A stretch of 64,000 nucleotides of DNA from Solimonas sp. (GTDB taxonomy: Bacteria > Pseudomonadota > Gammaproteobacteria > Nevskiales > Nevskiaceae), in contig JASBRP010000037.1 of NCBI GenBank assembly GCA_030149365.1, positions 1 to 64,000 on the forward strand, written 5' to 3'. The notes below the pieces were generated by a model. The model made no database searches, was not told where the DNA came from, and saw only the letters and a program-made list of their open reading frames with translations. This document shows, piece after piece, positions 36,667-48,504 of this stretch; position 1 is the stretch's first letter; every line of letters begins with the position of its first letter. Position numbers and translations under genes: made by a program.

Positions 36667-38777
36667 CAGGTGTGCTCCATCTGAATGGAAATCCGTCTCA
36701 GTACTGATCTCGCTTGGGCGAGCCGTAGCTGCACGACGCGCGGTGGCTTTTCACCGACACGTTTCGATGCCAGCGCAAGCACTTCATGCGCATCGAGCCG
36801 TCGCTGCCAGTAGTCACGATGGTCATGATCAACATAGTAGTGACTGCACCCGGCGCAGACCGACGGCTCCCGGGTGGCCACGTTCGGAGCTTGATTGCTC
36901 CAAGACGACGTACCGGCCTTCTCATGACATTTTGCGCCGTCAGGGTTCAAGCCAATGAAGCAGTGCCCGTGGTCGGAGAACCAGATGCGCAGATCGTTCG
37001 TGACCACGTAGTCTCGAATGGCGCTGGTTGCTTCCTCCTCAGACTTTCCTTCAACTAGCACGGCAATCTGGCGTCGATGCTCCCTTAGCCGACCCGAGAA
37101 GAAGCCCGCCGAGGCCTGATCGTTCTTCGACCAAGCCCTGAAGAGTTCGACGGTTTTTTGAGTCCGGGCGGAGTTGATGTCTTTCAGAAGAACAATGTCG
37201 TTTCCGATGTACGCTTCCTCGGTCATTGCCAGGGACAAATGCTTGAACTGCTGTGCGATCGCAGGCGCCATGCGACTATCTACGCGCCACAGGTACTGAG
37301 CAAAGTTCTTACGCCATTGGCGAGGAGCGACACATCCTCCCATGGTGTCCTTGTACGCACTCAAATCCTCGCCACGAGCGCTAGTCGCCGGTAACGATGC
37401 CAGATCAACATTGCGTACGATGAACTCACGCTGGGCATCCCGAATCGAGTGAAGCTGCATCGGCGCGACTGCCGAGGCCGGCTCATCGAATGGGCGGAAC
37501 CCCAGTTGAACGAACGACAGCAGCAAGGATGTGCGAACCTCCTCCGGCGCCCCTTCGCACTGCCGCCAAGGCCTGTAGAGCCTCTCAAGAATCTGGACGG
37601 CGCGCACAGGCGGCGGGATGTAATCAGAGCCCCTGGGCCGCATGCCGATCAGCCACTCTGTCTCTTCAGGCATCGGGCGAAGCTTGTAGGTCGTACCCCG
37701 CAGAAAGAACAGATCGTTCAGTCCCGTCTGGGACGTTCTGATGCTTATGCAGGAGGGAAGCTGGGATGCTTCACCAATCCCGGACTGGAAGCTTCCCATC
37801 TCACTGATCCGGACCCCGGATTCGCTTTGAATGACGTGTATGCAGGCATCTCGCAGATCATCGATGGTAGCTGATACCTTTCTCCCGACATTGAGATTCC
37901 GAACTCGCGGTTTGAAGAGGTTGCCGTCCCATGAAAGCTCTTCCTGCCGTTCTTTTATGGTTAGCCAAGGCTTGGTGTCGCCGATCAAGATGGACGACTT
38001 CCATTTCAACATCGACAATCGGGTGGATCGTATTCGACTCTGGGCGTTCCTTGATCGGTCCGAGTATCTCCAGGAGAAATGATCCTCGGCCAGCCGAATC
38101 ACGTCATTTGCCATCGGTCCGATCCAGCGATGTGCCGCATTGAGAATGGAAAGGGCGACCTCCTCGGGGACCGGCTGGACGCGTTCATCGATCTTCGCAT
38201 TGAGCCGTCGAGCCAACTCGCTGCCGGATAAGCCATCGAGAGGGGCCTCTGGAAGTGAGCCATAGCCTTCCTTCTCCATGTAGGGCTTCTGGGTCCAGAG
38301 TAGTTGTAGAACCGATACTGCAGTCCTGACGGCAGAAACTGATAACTCGCGCCCGTCCTTCTCAATCTCGATTACATAGTCCGAAAGGAAGTTCCATGAC
38401 GCTGAGTTGGTAAGCTGACAGAGATCGGTGAAGTCGTGCTCCGCCATCCATCGAACTAACGGCCGCCAGATGAAGCTATGTCGATGAAGCGTTTGCGCCT
38501 TCTTCGGAAGTCCCTCCTGTGGAGCCTTGAGAAGGCTCCACACAAAGCATCGTAGTTCCTCGCGCAACAGCTCCCATCGGCTGTCGACAAATGCAGACCC
38601 ATCAGGCATATCGAAGTCCCACTTTACGCTGCAGAAGCTGGCGTGCAGGTTCTTCAGCTCGGAGTCCAGAAACCAGACCTTGTCTGCCCATTCCGACCGT
38701 CTTGAGACCCTACGACTGTGTCTGGCATCAGCTTCATTCCGCTGCTGAAGCGTGTCTCTTGCGGCAGTGCTGTTCAT
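36666..38777 (-). CDS. Third tyrosine-recombinase-type protein (GinC-like)
   Basis: 703 aa. The C-terminal catalytic region shows ArgI in SGVRISEMG, a degenerate box II (RQWRKNFAQYL, Arg in place of His but second Arg kept), and KHLSLAMTEEAYIG with His and the nucleophile Tyr. The C-terminus carries cysteine/histidine pairs (CHEKAG, CAGCSHYYVDHDH) that look like a zinc-binding finger. Large recombinases with this tail form trios in GInt-type elements. It overlaps its neighbours by 1 nt on both sides. Confidence 0.82.
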   Translation of the reverse strand: MNSTAARDTLQQRNEADARHSRRVSRRSEWADKVWFLDSELKNLHASFCSVKWDFDMPDGSAFVDSRWELLREELRCFVWSLLKAPQEGLPKKAQTLHRHSFIWRPLVRWMAEHDFTDLCQLTNSASWNFLSDYVIEIEKDGRELSVSAVRTAVSVLQLLWTQKPYMEKEGYGSLPEAPLDGLSGSELARRLNAKIDERVQPVPEEVALSILNAAHRWIGPMANDVIRLAEDHFSWRYSDRSRNAQSRIRSTRLSMLKWKSSILIGDTKPWLTIKERQEELSWDGNLFKPRVRNLNVGRKVSATIDDLRDACIHVIQSESGVRISEMGSFQSGIGEASQLPSCISIRTSQTGLNDLFFLRGTTYKLRPMPEETEWLIGMRPRGSDYIPPPVRAVQILERLYRPWRQCEGAPEEVRTSLLLSFVQLGFRPFDEPASAVAPMQLHSIRDAQREFIVRNVDLASLPATSARGEDLSAYKDTMGGCVAPRQWRKNFAQYLWRVDSRMAPAIAQQFKHLSLAMTEEAYIGNDIVLLKDINSARTQKTVELFRAWSKNDQASAGFFSGRLREHRRQIAVLVEGKSEEEATSAIRDYVVTNDLRIWFSDHGHCFIGLNPDGAKCHEKAGTSSWSNQAPNVATREPSVCAGCSHYYVDHDHRDYWQRRLDAHEVLALASKRVGEKPPRVVQLRLAQARSVLRRISIQMEHT

Positions 38778-40630
38778 TAGTCGATCGGCGGCAACGGTGT
38801 AAGAATGAGAATTTCGCTCTTTGCGAGGGTTTCCGGACGAAACTGGGGCAGCCAGAATTGATCAATCCGCTTCAATCTCGGCGCCCAAGTACTCAGCCAT
38901 CGTTGAGCTGGAATTTTTGTCTGAGCATTGAGAATGAGCTCGCGGAGCTGGGTAACCCTCTTAGCGGATGCAGGGGAATCAATGTCGAGTTGAGCGTGGG
39001 GGCATACGGGGCATCCGCCATATTCCGTGCATAGCTTGCCGGCCACCTGCCCCACCATCGGGGAGTGGAATGGATCGAGACACCCCCAGCCAGGCGTTGC
39101 AGCGCCTACGTCGTGTGCATCATCTTGACTCGATCGAGCGTCGATAAGGCCGTCGGATTCAACCCACCGGCTGCGCAGCGCAATGCCGGCCCCGAGGCGC
39201 TCCCATTGTCGCTGTCGCTCCGCGTCGGAGGTGTAGGATCGATCGGTCGTGTCTCGGCTTCGGTGATTAGCGGCCACCTGCGAGGCACGAATGTCTCCAT
39301 CAAAGAGGACGCGTACCTGTTCCAGCGAGCTGGGCCTCAGTTGCTTGAAGACGAACTGGTCAAGTCCATGGTCGTCGCAGAACTCCCGGATGGCGGCCCC
39401 TACAGAAAAACCTGTGACAGCACGGACTCCGGCCTCTTGTCCGTCAAGGAGCTTGTCGCTGAACAGAAACAGTCGGTCCTTACACCAAGGCTTGGCGCTC
39501 ATACGTAGTCGCGCCGTCCACCTGATCAGCTGACCGTACATCGCATGCGGATTCGCAGCATCTTCCGAGATGCCGCATGTTCGGATTTGGGACCGCCTGG
39601 ATTTGGTCTTGTAGGGATTGGCCCAGAATCGTTCACTGCCGAGCACCGACACCGTCCTGAAGTTGCTCACCTTTGCGTTTATCGCGGTAGAAGGGTTGTA
39701 CGAAAAGTACATCGCGTACAACAGCAGGTAGGGCACGAGCTGGCGAGTTCGCGAAGGATAGAGGCTCTCAGCAAACTGTTTCACCACAGACGCGTTTGCT
39801 GCTCCGCCAAACAGGTAGTCGTACAAAGCCTTGTTTCGAAGCGACAGCTCCTCCCGGGTGCAGATGGCACCGGTGCCGTAAGCTGTCAGCAAAGCCCCGA
39901 GTGCTAGCGTCATGCTTTCGGAGAAGACGGCCGGCGTTTCCGCTTTCGCGGACACCTTGAAGAGTGCATATTCTCGAACCGCGTCAGCGCTCATGCGTTC
40001 GAATTCGGCGAACGCCATCCGCCGTGACACCACTTCCTCCACTGCGGCGATGTATACCTTTTCCCAGAATTCGTTATCCAGAACTCTCGTGGGCTCGTAG
40101 AACTTCTTGGGATCCGCCATCACCGGAATTCGAAGGCCCGGTGGGAATGAGCCTTTCCACAGCTCATGTCTGCGCATCGTACGGATAATCCCCGTGAGGG
40201 CGCGGTACTTACCTTTCTGGGTGCCCTTCTCCCAAACTGGCTTTCCGTTTTCTTCACGGCCGCACCACGCGAGAAACTCCTGAAGGAGTTCGGTCGTGAT
40301 CCCTTCCACGGATATCGATTCTCTAGAGGTGTGCTTCAAGAACTCGATGAAACCGGTGCGCAGCGAAGTCCCGAGGACTGACCTCGTCTTTACTTCACTT
40401 CGACGCCCTATCAGCACAAACCCCTGCGAAAGAGCCTCCTGCAATTGAGGAACAGCCGCTAGAAAACTTAGATCGATCCGCTGTTCACCTTTGGATTCCA
40501 ACGGCGTGGGAAAAGTGGCCGTCAGCACGAGTCCACTCGGATGCATCGCCAGCTCTGGGAATTTATCCTTGTAGGCGGACGCCAGTGTCGGCTCTTTAGC
40601 TCGTACTTGGTCGTAGCGGGTCGGCTTCAT
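38777..40630 (-). CDS. Second tyrosine-recombinase-type protein (GinB/TnpB-like)
   Basis: 617 aa. Box II reads KQLRPSSLEQV, keeping Arg but not the usual His; the last box AANHRSRDTTDRSYTSD keeps His and Tyr. The expected ArgI position (in YAMYFSYNPSTAINAKVSNF) has no arginine that I can see, so the active site is incomplete compared with GinA. The C-terminus has Cys motifs (GCLDPFHS and EYGGCPVCPHAQ). In Tn554 TnpB is needed together with TnpA; the same division is likely here. It overlaps ginA by 4 bp and ginC by 1 nt. Confidence 0.83.
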   Translation of the reverse strand: MKPTRYDQVRAKEPTLASAYKDKFPELAMHPSGLVLTATFPTPLESKGEQRIDLSFLAAVPQLQEALSQGFVLIGRRSEVKTRSVLGTSLRTGFIEFLKHTSRESISVEGITTELLQEFLAWCGREENGKPVWEKGTQKGKYRALTGIIRTMRRHELWKGSFPPGLRIPVMADPKKFYEPTRVLDNEFWEKVYIAAVEEVVSRRMAFAEFERMSADAVREYALFKVSAKAETPAVFSESMTLALGALLTAYGTGAICTREELSLRNKALYDYLFGGAANASVVKQFAESLYPSRTRQLVPYLLLYAMYFSYNPSTAINAKVSNFRTVSVLGSERFWANPYKTKSRRSQIRTCGISEDAANPHAMYGQLIRWTARLRMSAKPWCKDRLFLFSDKLLDGQEAGVRAVTGFSVGAAIREFCDDHGLDQFVFKQLRPSSLEQVRVLFDGDIRASQVAANHRSRDTTDRSYTSDAERQRQWERLGAGIALRSRWVESDGLIDARSSQDDAHDVGAATPGWGCLDPFHSPMVGQVAGKLCTEYGGCPVCPHAQLDIDSPASAKRVTQLRELILNAQTKIPAQRWLSTWAPRLKRIDQFWLPQFRPETLAKSEILILTPLPPID

Positions 40631-41910
40631 GCAGCAGATCGGATCGCATTGAAGTGCCGAACTACGGCATCCGACACCTGGCCCTCGAAGACTGCGCAGG
40701 GGCGCAGATAAATGGCCAGAGTCGTGGCTAGGCTCTTATGCCCTAATAGCACTTGAACGATTTTCCAGGGCTCATGAATTCCAGCGGCATACTCGGCGTA
40801 GTAACGCCAGATTGCGAAAGTGTGCCGCAGAGCATGGAAGGTGAACTGAGGCGCTTGCGCAGAATAGGCCGTGCCGGTTTCGGGATCAAAGCGCGGGGCT
40901 TCGATCACTCTGCCAGACCGAAGCACTGCCAGCCTGAACGCCCTGTCAATCGTGTCGTTGCTAATGGATCGGCCAGCATTGTGCTTTGCCGACACGCCGT
41001 TCACGAACAGTCGCTTGGCATCGTTAACACCTGCATCCGCAAGCCGGGCTATGGCTTCCACTCTTTCCGTATCAACGTATGTCCTAAGTTCTCTGATCAG
41101 CCAATTCGGCACCTCGACCTTCCGTGCGCGGAGGCCTTTGGTCTTGGAGATTGGCAGCAGGCAGGCTCCATGCTCGATTGCGTGATCTGGGTGGAGGTTC
41201 AGTATCTGAAGTAGGGTGAGATGAGAAATCTCATCCCTACGCATTCCGGTGTTTAACGCGAGCTCCGCAATTAGCCGGTCTCGGGAACTATCGCTTGACC
41301 ACGTCTTCTCACTTGGCAACGGTCCAAGCTCTGCAAAGACAGCAAAGACATCTTGATGTGAAAGGGCTAAGACGTGATCGTCTTCGCCTGACGTTGCGCC
41401 AGGCATCAGAGTGCCAGCGTCCCTTACTTTCGCACGCACACCAGGCTGCTCAGAATTACTTGAGTAGTCTGTAGTGGAGAGGTCCACGGAGCAGTCAAGG
41501 ATGCCTTTGGCACTTGCCCACGCGTAGAAGTTGCGAACTGAGCCGATGCGCTTCCTGATCGTCTTTCTCTTGTATCGCTCATGCGTGAGCGGCGATACAG
41601 TCTGCTCCATGATGTCTGCGTAGTATCGAATGTCAGTTTCATCGATGGCATCCCATGGCGTTTCGTGGGCTCGCAGGTAGGTCCACCAATCCTTGAGATC
41701 ATTTGCGACGCTCAGCGCGCTGGCAGGCCGCTTCCGATACTTGTCGTGTACATAACGCAGCACCGGTTCCACAGGTATGCGCGACTGACGGAACACTAGG
41801 ATGGGAAACCCGGGGGGCAGGGTCAGGCCGTCCCCGATGCGCTCAGTTGTCCCTTTGGAGAGCCTGACCGCCTTTACTACCTCGGTTTCCTGGTTCTCTG
41901 GCAACACCAT
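40627..41910 (-). CDS. Tyrosine recombinase (GinA/TnpA-like), first of a trio
   Basis: 427 aa with a complete tyrosine-recombinase site: R224 (NTGMRRDEIS), a beta-hairpin lysine near K256, H359-x-x-R362 (FHALRHTFA), H391 (LLGHKSLATT) and nucleophile Y401. An N-terminal SAM-like core-binding domain occupies about 45-135. It should cleave and join the 6-bp core. It starts 56 bp after the stop of the truncated ttcA 5' ORF on the same strand, so the ttcA promoter can read into it. Its ATG follows GTGGGGTA. Confidence 0.92.
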   Translation of the reverse strand: MVLPENQETEVVKAVRLSKGTTERIGDGLTLPPGFPILVFRQSRIPVEPVLRYVHDKYRKRPASALSVANDLKDWWTYLRAHETPWDAIDETDIRYYADIMEQTVSPLTHERYKRKTIRKRIGSVRNFYAWASAKGILDCSVDLSTTDYSSNSEQPGVRAKVRDAGTLMPGATSGEDDHVLALSHQDVFAVFAELGPLPSEKTWSSDSSRDRLIAELALNTGMRRDEISHLTLLQILNLHPDHAIEHGACLLPISKTKGLRARKVEVPNWLIRELRTYVDTERVEAIARLADAGVNDAKRLFVNGVSAKHNAGRSISNDTIDRAFRLAVLRSGRVIEAPRFDPETGTAYSAQAPQFTFHALRHTFAIWRYYAEYAAGIHEPWKIVQVLLGHKSLATTLAIYLRPCAVFEGQVSDAVVRHFNAIRSAA

Positions 41911-41954
41911 TACCCCACGCCCTGAGACTGCTCAGGGGTGAAGGCTAGCACAAC

Positions 41955-41980
41955 TGGTGAACAATTTAGATCGCGTAGAA
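41955..41980 (-). repeat. Right terminal inverted repeat of the element
   Basis: Read on the minus strand from 41980 it starts TTCTACGCGATCTAAATTG and matches the left end at 20 of 26 positions. It lies between ginA and the attR core. Confidence 0.8.
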
Positions 41981-42142
41981 CTTGCCGCCGGAGAGGCAGA
42001 CCATCACGCGGTCGCCATCGACGATCATGTTGTAGTCCATGATCGCCTGTCCCACCTGGCGGCGCAGGCGCTTGTTGAGCTTGTTCTGCTCCAGCTGGAG
42101 CATGCGGGCGTCCTGCTGGACATCGCGGGCGACGGCGGACAT
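41966..42142 (-). pseudogene. ttcA: 5' fragment of the host ttcA
   Basis: Encodes the first 54 residues of TtcA ([19 protein letters not shown] ... VMVCLSGGK), then four codons from the element end (FYAI) and a stop at 41966. It contains the conserved [11 protein letters not shown] helix and the SGGK half of the PP-loop. The rest of the gene is 22.7 kb away at 18499-19266. The fragment keeps the native ttcA promoter and start codon. Confidence 0.95.
41981..41986. repeat. attR core CTTGCC
   Basis: Second copy of the 6-bp core shared with 19234-19239. To the right of it the host ttcA PP-loop codons continue (CTC TCC GGC on the minus strand). Confidence 0.85.
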
Positions 42143-42215
42143 CGGTACAGCCTTGTTCGAGGGATAACGTCCTTATTGTGGCACGCCCGCTCCCCGGGTG
42201 GCTTTGGCTCTGCCG

Positions 42216-42485
42216 TCAGCCCGCCGGACGGCCCAGGCGCCGCTGCAGTTCGGCCTCGTCCAGGCCGTCGATCTCCAGCAGCTTGTTCGGCTGGCTCTCG
42301 CCCCGCAGGACCCGGATGCGGGACTTGGGCAGCCCCAGAAACCCGGCGAGCAGGGCCACCACGGACTCGTTGGCCTTGCCCCGCTCAGGCACGGCGGTGA
42401 CGCTGATCTTGAGCGTGTCCCCCATCCAGCCGGCCACGGCGTCCCGGGAGGCTTTGGGGCTCACCTTGATCTGGAGTCGGGCCAC
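42216..42485 (-). CDS. DUF167 (YggU-type) protein
   Basis: 89-aa small basic alpha/beta protein from a GTG at 42485 (VARLQIKVSPKASRDAVAG). Typical DUF167 motifs are KVSPKA, ERGKANESVVALLA and IRVLRGESQPNKLLEI. The function of the family is unknown; in many proteobacteria it follows yggT and proC. The chosen start gives family length, while upstream codons overlap the slyD leader without similarity. It lies 73 bp ahead of ttcA on the same strand, so they may share transcription. Confidence 0.85.
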   Translation of the reverse strand: MARLQIKVSPKASRDAVAGWMGDTLKISVTAVPERGKANESVVALLAGFLGLPKSRIRVLRGESQPNKLLEIDGLDEAELQRRLGRPAG

Positions 42486-42540
42486 GTTCAGCGGGCTTCT
42501 GTTAGCATGGCTACCCTTATTTACGCGCCAGGGCCGCACC

Positions 42541-43023
42541 ATGCAAGCCGCAGAAAACTCCGTCGTTTCCATGCATTACACGCTCACCAACAACAAGGGC
42601 GAGGTGCTGGACAGCTCCCAGGGCGGCGATCCGCTGACCTACCTGCACGGCTCCGGCAACATCATCCCGGGCCTGGAGAAGGCCCTGACCGGCAAGCAGG
42701 TCGGCGACAAGCTGCAGGTCACGGTGGAACCGGCCGAAGGTTACGGCGTACACGACGAGGCCCTGGTACAGCAGGTGCCCAAGCGCGCCTTCCAGGGCGT
42801 GCCCAACATCGAGCCGGGCATGACCTTCCACGCCCAGAGCAGCCAGGGCCCGATGCGGGTCACGGTGACGGCGGTGCAGGGTGACATGGTCACCGTGGAC
42901 GGCAACCACCCGCTGGCCGGCGAGACGCTGAACTTCGACGTGGAGATCACCGAAGTGCGCGCCGCCACGCTGGAAGAGATCGCCCACGGACACGTGCACG
43001 GCCCCGGCGGCCACCACCACTGA
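42541..43023 (+). CDS. slyD: FKBP-type peptidyl-prolyl isomerase SlyD
   Basis: 160-aa cytoplasmic prolyl isomerase and chaperone. The N-terminal FKBP part (VVSMHYTLTNNKGEVLDSS, YLHGSGNIIPGLEKAL), the inserted-in-flap chaperone domain (about 75-125) and the returning FKBP strand (NFDVEITEVRAAT) are in order. The tail HGHVHGPGGHHH is the metal-binding His region, shorter than in E. coli, that serves nickel storage or hydrogenase maturation. A perfect terminator follows at 43041-43070. Confidence 0.95.
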   Translation: MQAAENSVVSMHYTLTNNKGEVLDSSQGGDPLTYLHGSGNIIPGLEKALTGKQVGDKLQVTVEPAEGYGVHDEALVQQVPKRAFQGVPNIEPGMTFHAQSSQGPMRVTVTAVQGDMVTVDGNHPLAGETLNFDVEITEVRAATLEEIAHGHVHGPGGHHH

Positions 43024-43040
43024 GTCGAGGCAAGGCAAGT

Positions 43041-43070
43041 AAAAAAGGGCGCCGATCGGCGCCCTTTTTT
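43041..43070. terminator. Bidirectional rho-independent terminator
   Basis: An 18-bp perfect palindrome GGGCGCCGATCGGCGCCC (43047-43064) is flanked by AAAAAA and TTTTTT. It serves slyD on the plus strand and the convergent gene at 43074 on the minus strand. Confidence 0.92.
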
Positions 43071-43073
43071 CGT

Positions 43074-43928
43074 TCAGCGCGCCAGTTCCGGCGCGTAGCG
43101 GGCGTCCCAGTTGTCGCGCTGCCCAAGCAGGCGGCGGTCCTGCCACATGACATAGGCCTTGGTGCGCAGGGCCTTGCCGACATCGCTGACCGCCAGGTCC
43201 AGGCTGCTGGCCATGCGCAGCTGCCCGCTGGTCCATTCCGTGCGCCCGGTCTTGCTGCGCGGCGCCTGCGGGTACTGTGAGCGGAAGGCCTTGGTATAGG
43301 CCTGGGCATCGGCAGGCCGGAATTCCGCCTCGAACAGCCGGTCGTTGAAGAACTGCAGGGTCAGGCCGCCGACCTGGCCGAGATGGCGATACTCCTCGAG
43401 CTCGATCCGGTCGATATCGTAGGGCGGGTACTCCTCCGGCACCCGGCGGTGGTTGGAGGTCAGCCGCGGCTCGTAGCCGGCCTTCTCCAGCGCCGCCGTC
43501 ACGTTCTCCACGCTGGCGTAGCTGCGGAAGGCCATCAGGTCGATCACCGAGGTCTCGACCCGCGTATAGGCCTGGTAGTCGGAAACCTGATGCGACGGCA
43601 GCTCCTCGATCACCTCGACCGTCGCCGGGGCCGGCTTGGCCGCCGGGGCGGCAGGAGCCGGTGCCGGCGCGGGAGCCGGGGCGGGTTCGGGCTCGGCCAC
43701 CACCACTTCAGCCACCGGGGCAGCCTCGGGCGGCGGTGCCTCCGCCGCAACCTCCACCGGCGCCGGTGCCTTGGGGCCGGCATCGCCTTCCAGGAAGCTG
43801 CGCCCCCACATCGCCAGCGTGATCAGTATCGCGCCGCCGGCCAGCCAGCGCAGCGGACGCCACTTGCGCCACCAGTCGGGCGGGGAGAAACGGTCCTTTT
43901 GCTGCGGCTTGCGGAGGGTCTTTTCCAT
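43074..43928 (-). CDS. Hypothetical inner-membrane-anchored protein with Pro/Ala linker
   Basis: 284 aa. A short basic cytoplasmic N-terminus (to about 27) is followed by one transmembrane helix (LAGGAILITLAMW, about 29-42), a long Ala/Pro/Glu linker (about 52-105, with repeated PAPAPAP) and a globular periplasmic domain (about 108-284). The architecture recalls TonB/DamX-like periplasmic tethers, but the end domain (ALEKAGYEPRLTSNHRRVP, LTLQFFNDRLFEAEFRP) matches no family I know. Confidence 0.75.
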   Translation of the reverse strand: MEKTLRKPQQKDRFSPPDWWRKWRPLRWLAGGAILITLAMWGRSFLEGDAGPKAPAPVEVAAEAPPPEAAPVAEVVVAEPEPAPAPAPAPAPAAPAAKPAPATVEVIEELPSHQVSDYQAYTRVETSVIDLMAFRSYASVENVTAALEKAGYEPRLTSNHRRVPEEYPPYDIDRIELEEYRHLGQVGGLTLQFFNDRLFEAEFRPADAQAYTKAFRSQYPQAPRSKTGRTEWTSGQLRMASSLDLAVSDVGKALRTKAYVMWQDRRLLGQRDNWDARYAPELAR

Positions 43929-44016
43929 GGCCCCGCGATTAGAGCCTGTCGGCCCGCAGGCGGCAACTGGCGTGCCTGTCGACGCGCCAATCTCCGGCAG
44001 GCCTGTGCGAAACGGC

Positions 44017-44472
44017 CTATACGCGCGGGCGTGGCCCGATGCGCAGGTGGATCAGCCCCAGGTGGATTTCGCGCATGAAGAACAGCAGGCCGGAAATGAA
44101 GGCCAGCATCGCCGCGATGAACAGGAAGGCCACCACCGCGAAGGCATTGAGGTCCAGCACCGCCGAAATGAACAGCGTCACCACCACCAGCGCCACCAGC
44201 AGGGCGCAGCCCACGCAGGAGCCGATGGCCATCTGCAGGTAGCGGGCGCGGCGCGCCAGCACGCGCAGCTGGGCCTCATAGGCGATATCGGGCGTGGCCG
44301 GGTCGGCCGGAGCGGGGTTCTGCTCCTCCAGCTTGCGTGCCTTGTCGATCACGCGCGCCAGCCGGTTGGTCAGCACGCCCAGCATGGAGCCGATGCCGGC
44401 CAGCAGGAACACCGGCGCCACCGCCAATTGAATGGTGTGCGCGATCGACAGGACCTGGCCTTCATCCACCAT
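44017..44472 (-). CDS. DUF2721 membrane protein
   Basis: 151-aa integral membrane protein with three predicted helices: IAHTIQLAVAPVFLLAGIGS (about 10-30), MAIGSCVGCALLVALVVV (about 81-98) and FAVVAFLFIAAMLAFISGLL (about 112-131). The RLARVIDKARKLEE segment after helix 1 and the final FMREIHLGL are typical of DUF2721. The role of the family is unknown. It ends 88 bp before the next gene and begins 13 bp after metH on the same strand. Confidence 0.82.
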   Translation of the reverse strand: MVDEGQVLSIAHTIQLAVAPVFLLAGIGSMLGVLTNRLARVIDKARKLEEQNPAPADPATPDIAYEAQLRVLARRARYLQMAIGSCVGCALLVALVVVTLFISAVLDLNAFAVVAFLFIAAMLAFISGLLFFMREIHLGLIHLRIGPRPRV

Positions 44473-44485
44473 GCCGCAATCTCCC

Positions 44486-48262
<3,777 letters not shown>

Positions 48263-48290
48263 GGCGGGCACTGGAACTGAAAGGAAAATT

Positions 48291-48316
48291 ATATCCGTTA
48301 ATGCGGATGAGCGGAT
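48291..48316. promoter_or_regulatory. CGGAT repeats upstream of metH, possible operator
   Basis: ATCCG (48293-48297) faces CGGAT (48304-48308) as an inverted repeat across TTAATG, and a second GCGGAT (48311-48316) repeats it 8 bp on. The cluster lies 30-55 bp upstream of the metH ATG within an otherwise featureless leader. It is a candidate site for a methionine/SAH-responsive repressor. Confidence 0.4.
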
Positions 48317-48504
48317 AATGACGCTCTTTTCACGATTCCATACCTGATGCATAGTTCAGGTTGGCGAGCGTGCGTTCCCGGCCGATATGCGTTCGCATCG
48401 GCTACGGTGACGTAGCGTATGATTTTCAATCGATTTTTTGATCGCAACATGGGCGTTTTCGCCAAACGATGGAATGGGGCTCCCCAGACGGGGTACGAGG
48501 CGGC

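Larger units (their letters stand above)
19240..41980. mobile_element. 22.7-kb integrative element in ttcA (Tn554/GInt-like, three-recombinase type)
   Basis: The element interrupts ttcA at the PP-loop codons. Evidence: the two ttcA fragments flank it in the same orientation and join in frame at a shared 6-bp core; the element ends are 26-bp imperfect inverted repeats with 20 of 26 positions identical. A four-gene recombinase operon (41910 to 36187) lies by the right end. Three large tyrosine-recombinase-type genes plus a small DNA-binding gene, overlapping head to tail, are the hallmark of GInt islands (ginABCD) and resemble tnpABC of Tn554, which also leaves a 6-bp core. Cargo: a second ttcA, a diiron-oxygenase/RND operon, a phosphoesterase, XRE and LysR regulators and two dehydrogenases. 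Much of the recombinase module is visibly less GC-rich than the backbone. Confidence 0.92.

Noticed and set aside
48263..48468. Cobalamin or SAH riboswitch upstream of metH
   Set aside because: I could not find the conserved B12-box or a matching fold; the leader is short and mostly A/T-rich.
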